From positions 1 to 15,578 of the forward strand of contig JBFFSQ010000056.1 in the NCBI GenBank assembly GCA_041572275.1: 15,578 nt of DNA, read 5' to 3'. The stretch comes from JBFFSQ01 sp041572275. GTDB lineage: Bacteria; Pseudomonadota; Gammaproteobacteria; SZUA-229. This document shows, one piece after another, positions 13,432-15,578 of this stretch. The translations under genes and the position numbers were made by a program. The notes below the pieces were generated by a model. That model had not been told where the DNA came from. It worked only from the letters and a program-made list of their open reading frames with translations, and ran no database searches. Each line of letters begins with the position of its first letter. Position 1 is the stretch's first letter.

Positions 13432-13444
13432 TAGTAATTTACTA
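13432..13444. promoter_or_regulatory. Palindrome overlapping a possible pncC -10 box
   Basis: TAGTAA-T-TTACTA is a perfect 13-bp palindrome lying 16 to 28 bases before the pncC ATG. On the minus strand it includes most of TACTAT, a five-of-six -10 match, although no good -35 box is present. A repressor bound here would block pncC-thpR transcription. It loosely recalls the TTAGTA..TACTAA LexA motif known from xanthomonads, but the match is partial. Confidence 0.3.
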
Positions 13445-13485
13445 CTATCTTACATCGACTCTAGAACGAAGCAAAAAGCTAAGTG

Positions 13486-15354
13486 TTATTTTTGAGCCAA
13501 TAAGAGACGTTCGATATCCGCGACCGGCATCGGTTTATGGAACAGATAGCCCTGGGCAACTTCACAGCTGAGTTCCTGAAGTAGTAGCTTTTGTTGCTCG
13601 GTTTCAACGCCTTCGGCAACCGCATTGAGGCCAAGGTCTCGGCTCATGGCCAGGATAGATTTGAGGATGGCATAGGTGCGATTGCCTTGTGCCAGATCAC
13701 GTACAAATGAGATATCAATTTTCAGTGTGTTGATGGGTAATTGCTTCAGGTAATTTAACGATGAGTAGCCAGTGCCAAAATCATCCAGTGCAATACTGAC
13801 GCCATGGTCCCTGAACGCCTGTAAGCGTTTTTTAGCATGTTCCAGATCGCCAAGAAATACCTGTTCAGTGACCTCAAGTTCAAGCATGTTCTGATTAAAT
13901 GTGAGGTTTTGTAGTTGTTGCATGCAGCTGTCACAGTATTGCTGGCTGGAAAACTGACGCGCTGAGATGTTGATGGCGATAGGTACAGCGATAGCTTGAC
14001 TATGCCAGCGATCCAGATCGGCTTTTACCTGATTGAAAACAATTTGCCCCAGTTCAGTGATCTGCCCCGTTTCTTCGGCAATGTGAATGAAGTCACCTGG
14101 CATAATCATCCCTTCAGTGGGGTGGTTCCATCGAATTAGGGCCTCCATACCGACAATACGCTCATCTGACAGGCTGATTTTAGGTTGATAAAAGGCCTCA
14201 AATTCAGCGTTTTTAATGCCTTTATATATTTTCTGTTCTGTAGATATGAAGTGCTTCACCTGGTCGCCAACGGAAGCCGAATAGATTTCGGCACCCATGT
14301 TATTGTTACCCTTGGTGGTATACATTGCCGCGTCAGCACGACTGATCAGGGTGTCCGGGTCTTTGCCATCTCTTGGATAGAGTGCAATTCCTATACTGCC
14401 CGAGACATAGAGCTCAACGCCTTCGATATCCAGGGGCTTTTCGATGTCCTTGATGATTTGTTTGGCGATAGCCAGAGCCTGTTCATCATTTTTTACCGAG
14501 GGCGATAGTAGAACGAATTCGTCACCACCAAAGCGACTGATGAACAGGTTTTCCTGTATATGTGTCAAACGTTGTGCAATTTCGATTAATAGACGATCAC
14601 CAAAACTGTGCCCAAAGCTGTCATTGATATTCTTAAAGCGACTTAAATCGAGAAAGAATAAGGCAAATACATTATCAGTTGAGTTTTCGCTGATATGTTC
14701 CTGAAGTTTTTCTTCCAGTGAATGGCGGTTGGGTAAATCGGTTAAGGGGTCAAAATACGCCATGCGCCGAAACTGTTCTTCATATTGTTTCCTTCGGGTA
14801 ATGTCCATATTGGTCGAACGCACTCCCTGTTGTTCGCCATCATCATCAAATACCGGGCTACAAAGATGGCTGATCCAGGCAATTTTTCCGTCTTTTCGGG
14901 TCAGTCGAATATCCAGGGTTTGGGGTATACCTCCCTCGTTGATATGGTGAACGTGATTGCTCCATAAATGCAGATCATCGGGGTGGATGAGCTGATCCAT
15001 CAGGTTGGATTGTTGATAGAACTCCTGTTGATTATATCCGGTGATCGCAAGACAGGATGGTGAAACATATTCATAGTGGCCATCTATGTTCCGGATATAG
15101 GTAAATTCAATAGCCAGATCAGCAATGGCTCGGAACTGATCGCTCTTATAACGCAGCTTTTTCTTCAGCACACCTGCATGCCCCAGCAAGCTGCCTATCA
15201 GCAGTGCCACGACCAGGGGTAGCATGTAAAACTTAGGGTTCATACCACCATAAAAGAATATTTGTTGTATCGTAGCTACACTTCCGATCGCAATAATCGC
15301 CATCAGGGTATAGATCAGATAGGTTTTCTTATAATTTTTATTCTGCTGGCTCAT
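13486..15354 (-). CDS. Membrane PAS-GGDEF-EAL cyclic-di-GMP enzyme
   Basis: The 622-residue protein makes and/or breaks cyclic-di-GMP, the second messenger controlling biofilm matrix and motility. Two membrane helices (about 12-34 and 42-62) are followed by a PAS sensor domain (about 72-190, with YVSPSCLAITGYNQQEF, HPDDL and an ITRRKQYEEQ linker). The GGDEF domain (about 195-360) has DPLTDLPNR, FLDLSRFKNIND and intact RFGGDEF (276-280). The EAL domain (about 372-620) keeps all key residues: EAL 404-406, INISARQF, LEVTE, LDDFGTGYSSL (523-533), LKID, AEGVET and QGYLFHKP. The four residues at the usual inhibitory RxxD site are QENL, so product inhibition is probably absent. Both activities may be present; intact EAL chemistry makes phosphodiesterase activity likely. 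The ATG lacks a clear ribosome site, and a short hairpin lies just before it. Confidence 0.94.
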   Translation of the reverse strand: MSQQNKNYKKTYLIYTLMAIIAIGSVATIQQIFFYGGMNPKFYMLPLVVALLIGSLLGHAGVLKKKLRYKSDQFRAIADLAIEFTYIRNIDGHYEYVSPSCLAITGYNQQEFYQQSNLMDQLIHPDDLHLWSNHVHHINEGGIPQTLDIRLTRKDGKIAWISHLCSPVFDDDGEQQGVRSTNMDITRRKQYEEQFRRMAYFDPLTDLPNRHSLEEKLQEHISENSTDNVFALFFLDLSRFKNINDSFGHSFGDRLLIEIAQRLTHIQENLFISRFGGDEFVLLSPSVKNDEQALAIAKQIIKDIEKPLDIEGVELYVSGSIGIALYPRDGKDPDTLISRADAAMYTTKGNNNMGAEIYSASVGDQVKHFISTEQKIYKGIKNAEFEAFYQPKISLSDERIVGMEALIRWNHPTEGMIMPGDFIHIAEETGQITELGQIVFNQVKADLDRWHSQAIAVPIAINISARQFSSQQYCDSCMQQLQNLTFNQNMLELEVTEQVFLGDLEHAKKRLQAFRDHGVSIALDDFGTGYSSLNYLKQLPINTLKIDISFVRDLAQGNRTYAILKSILAMSRDLGLNAVAEGVETEQQKLLLQELSCEVAQGYLFHKPMPVADIERLLLAQK

Positions 15355-15578
15355 ATCTGCACTTAAGGTGCATGCTTTTCAATTTCAATCACTCCATAGA
15401 CATGAGATCTAAAAATGCACATGTATTTTTGATATATATCTTTTTTATATAGCACATACTGGAGGATTAGTAACAAACTAGCCTGTTGTTAATTGATCAT
15501 TAGGTTAATTGGAATACAAGTGTGCTTTCTCTGAATTCATTAAAGCAATGATAATAATCACCAGGATACTGGCTATTC
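15355..15578. other. Right-end intergenic DNA, no complete gene
   Basis: AT-rich DNA upstream of the GGDEF-EAL gene. A small hairpin, TGCAC-TTAAG-GTGCA (15358-15372), lies 3 bases before that gene's ATG. Possible but poor promoter elements (TTGTTA and TATATA on the minus strand) occur with long spacing. On the minus strand the frame at 15576-15505 stays open from the right edge for 23 codons (IASILVIIIIALMNSEK...) to a TAA; it could be the hydrophobic C-terminus of a membrane protein starting outside the window, but it is too short to claim. Confidence 0.3.

Noticed and set aside
15505..15576. Hydrophobic minus-strand frame open at the right edge
   Set aside because: Only 23 codons are visible and there is no recognisable motif; noted within the end-region entry but not called as a gene.

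Overview
The window looks like a chromosomal segment of a gammaproteobacterium that makes an exosortase (PEP-CTERM)-type exopolysaccharide. Two things support this. First, the central block, with pncC, recA, recX, alaS, lysC, csrA, tRNA-Ser(GCU) and tRNA-Arg(ACG) all on the minus strand, matches the conserved gammaproteobacterial order (E. coli: pncC-recA-recX-alaS-csrA-serV-argVYZQ; pseudomonads carry lysC between alaS and csrA). Second, the left end carries a Wza-type exporter lipoprotein and a TIGR03013-type sugar transferase, families typical of XrtA/PEP-CTERM polysaccharide loci. I cannot name a genus.

Layout. Positions 1-4648 form a surface-polysaccharide region with genes on alternating strands: a partial exporter gene (minus), a membrane-anchored J-domain protein (plus), a priming sugar transferase (minus) and a UDP-HexNAc 6-dehydrogenase (plus). 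The stretch around 600-1780 is clearly more AT-rich than the rest. Positions 4788-5278 hold two tRNA genes with their own promoters and strong GC-rich terminators. Positions 5303-11272 hold csrA, lysC, alaS, recX and recA. Positions 11273-13416 hold a WYL-domain regulator divergent from recA, then the overlapping minus-strand pair thpR and pncC; the regulator and thpR interrupt the usual pncC-recA adjacency. Positions 13486-15354 encode a membrane PAS-GGDEF-EAL c-di-GMP enzyme. The last ~220 bases have no convincing complete gene.

How the genes fit together. The polysaccharide genes would make a nucleotide-sugar uronate, prime lipid-linked assembly and export the polymer. CsrA and c-di-GMP enzymes commonly control matrix production, although no direct link is visible here. 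The most interesting non-core point is the WYL regulator placed head-to-head with recA, with a perfect 10-bp inverted repeat just upstream of the recA -35 box and no canonical LexA box. This suggests LexA-independent, WYL-mediated control of recA. Other points of note are a membrane J-domain protein inside the polysaccharide locus, an internal translation start in lysC, a palindrome centred on the alaS -10 box, and an A:C mismatch in the tRNA-Ser acceptor stem. No transposase, integrase, CRISPR array or prophage gene was seen.
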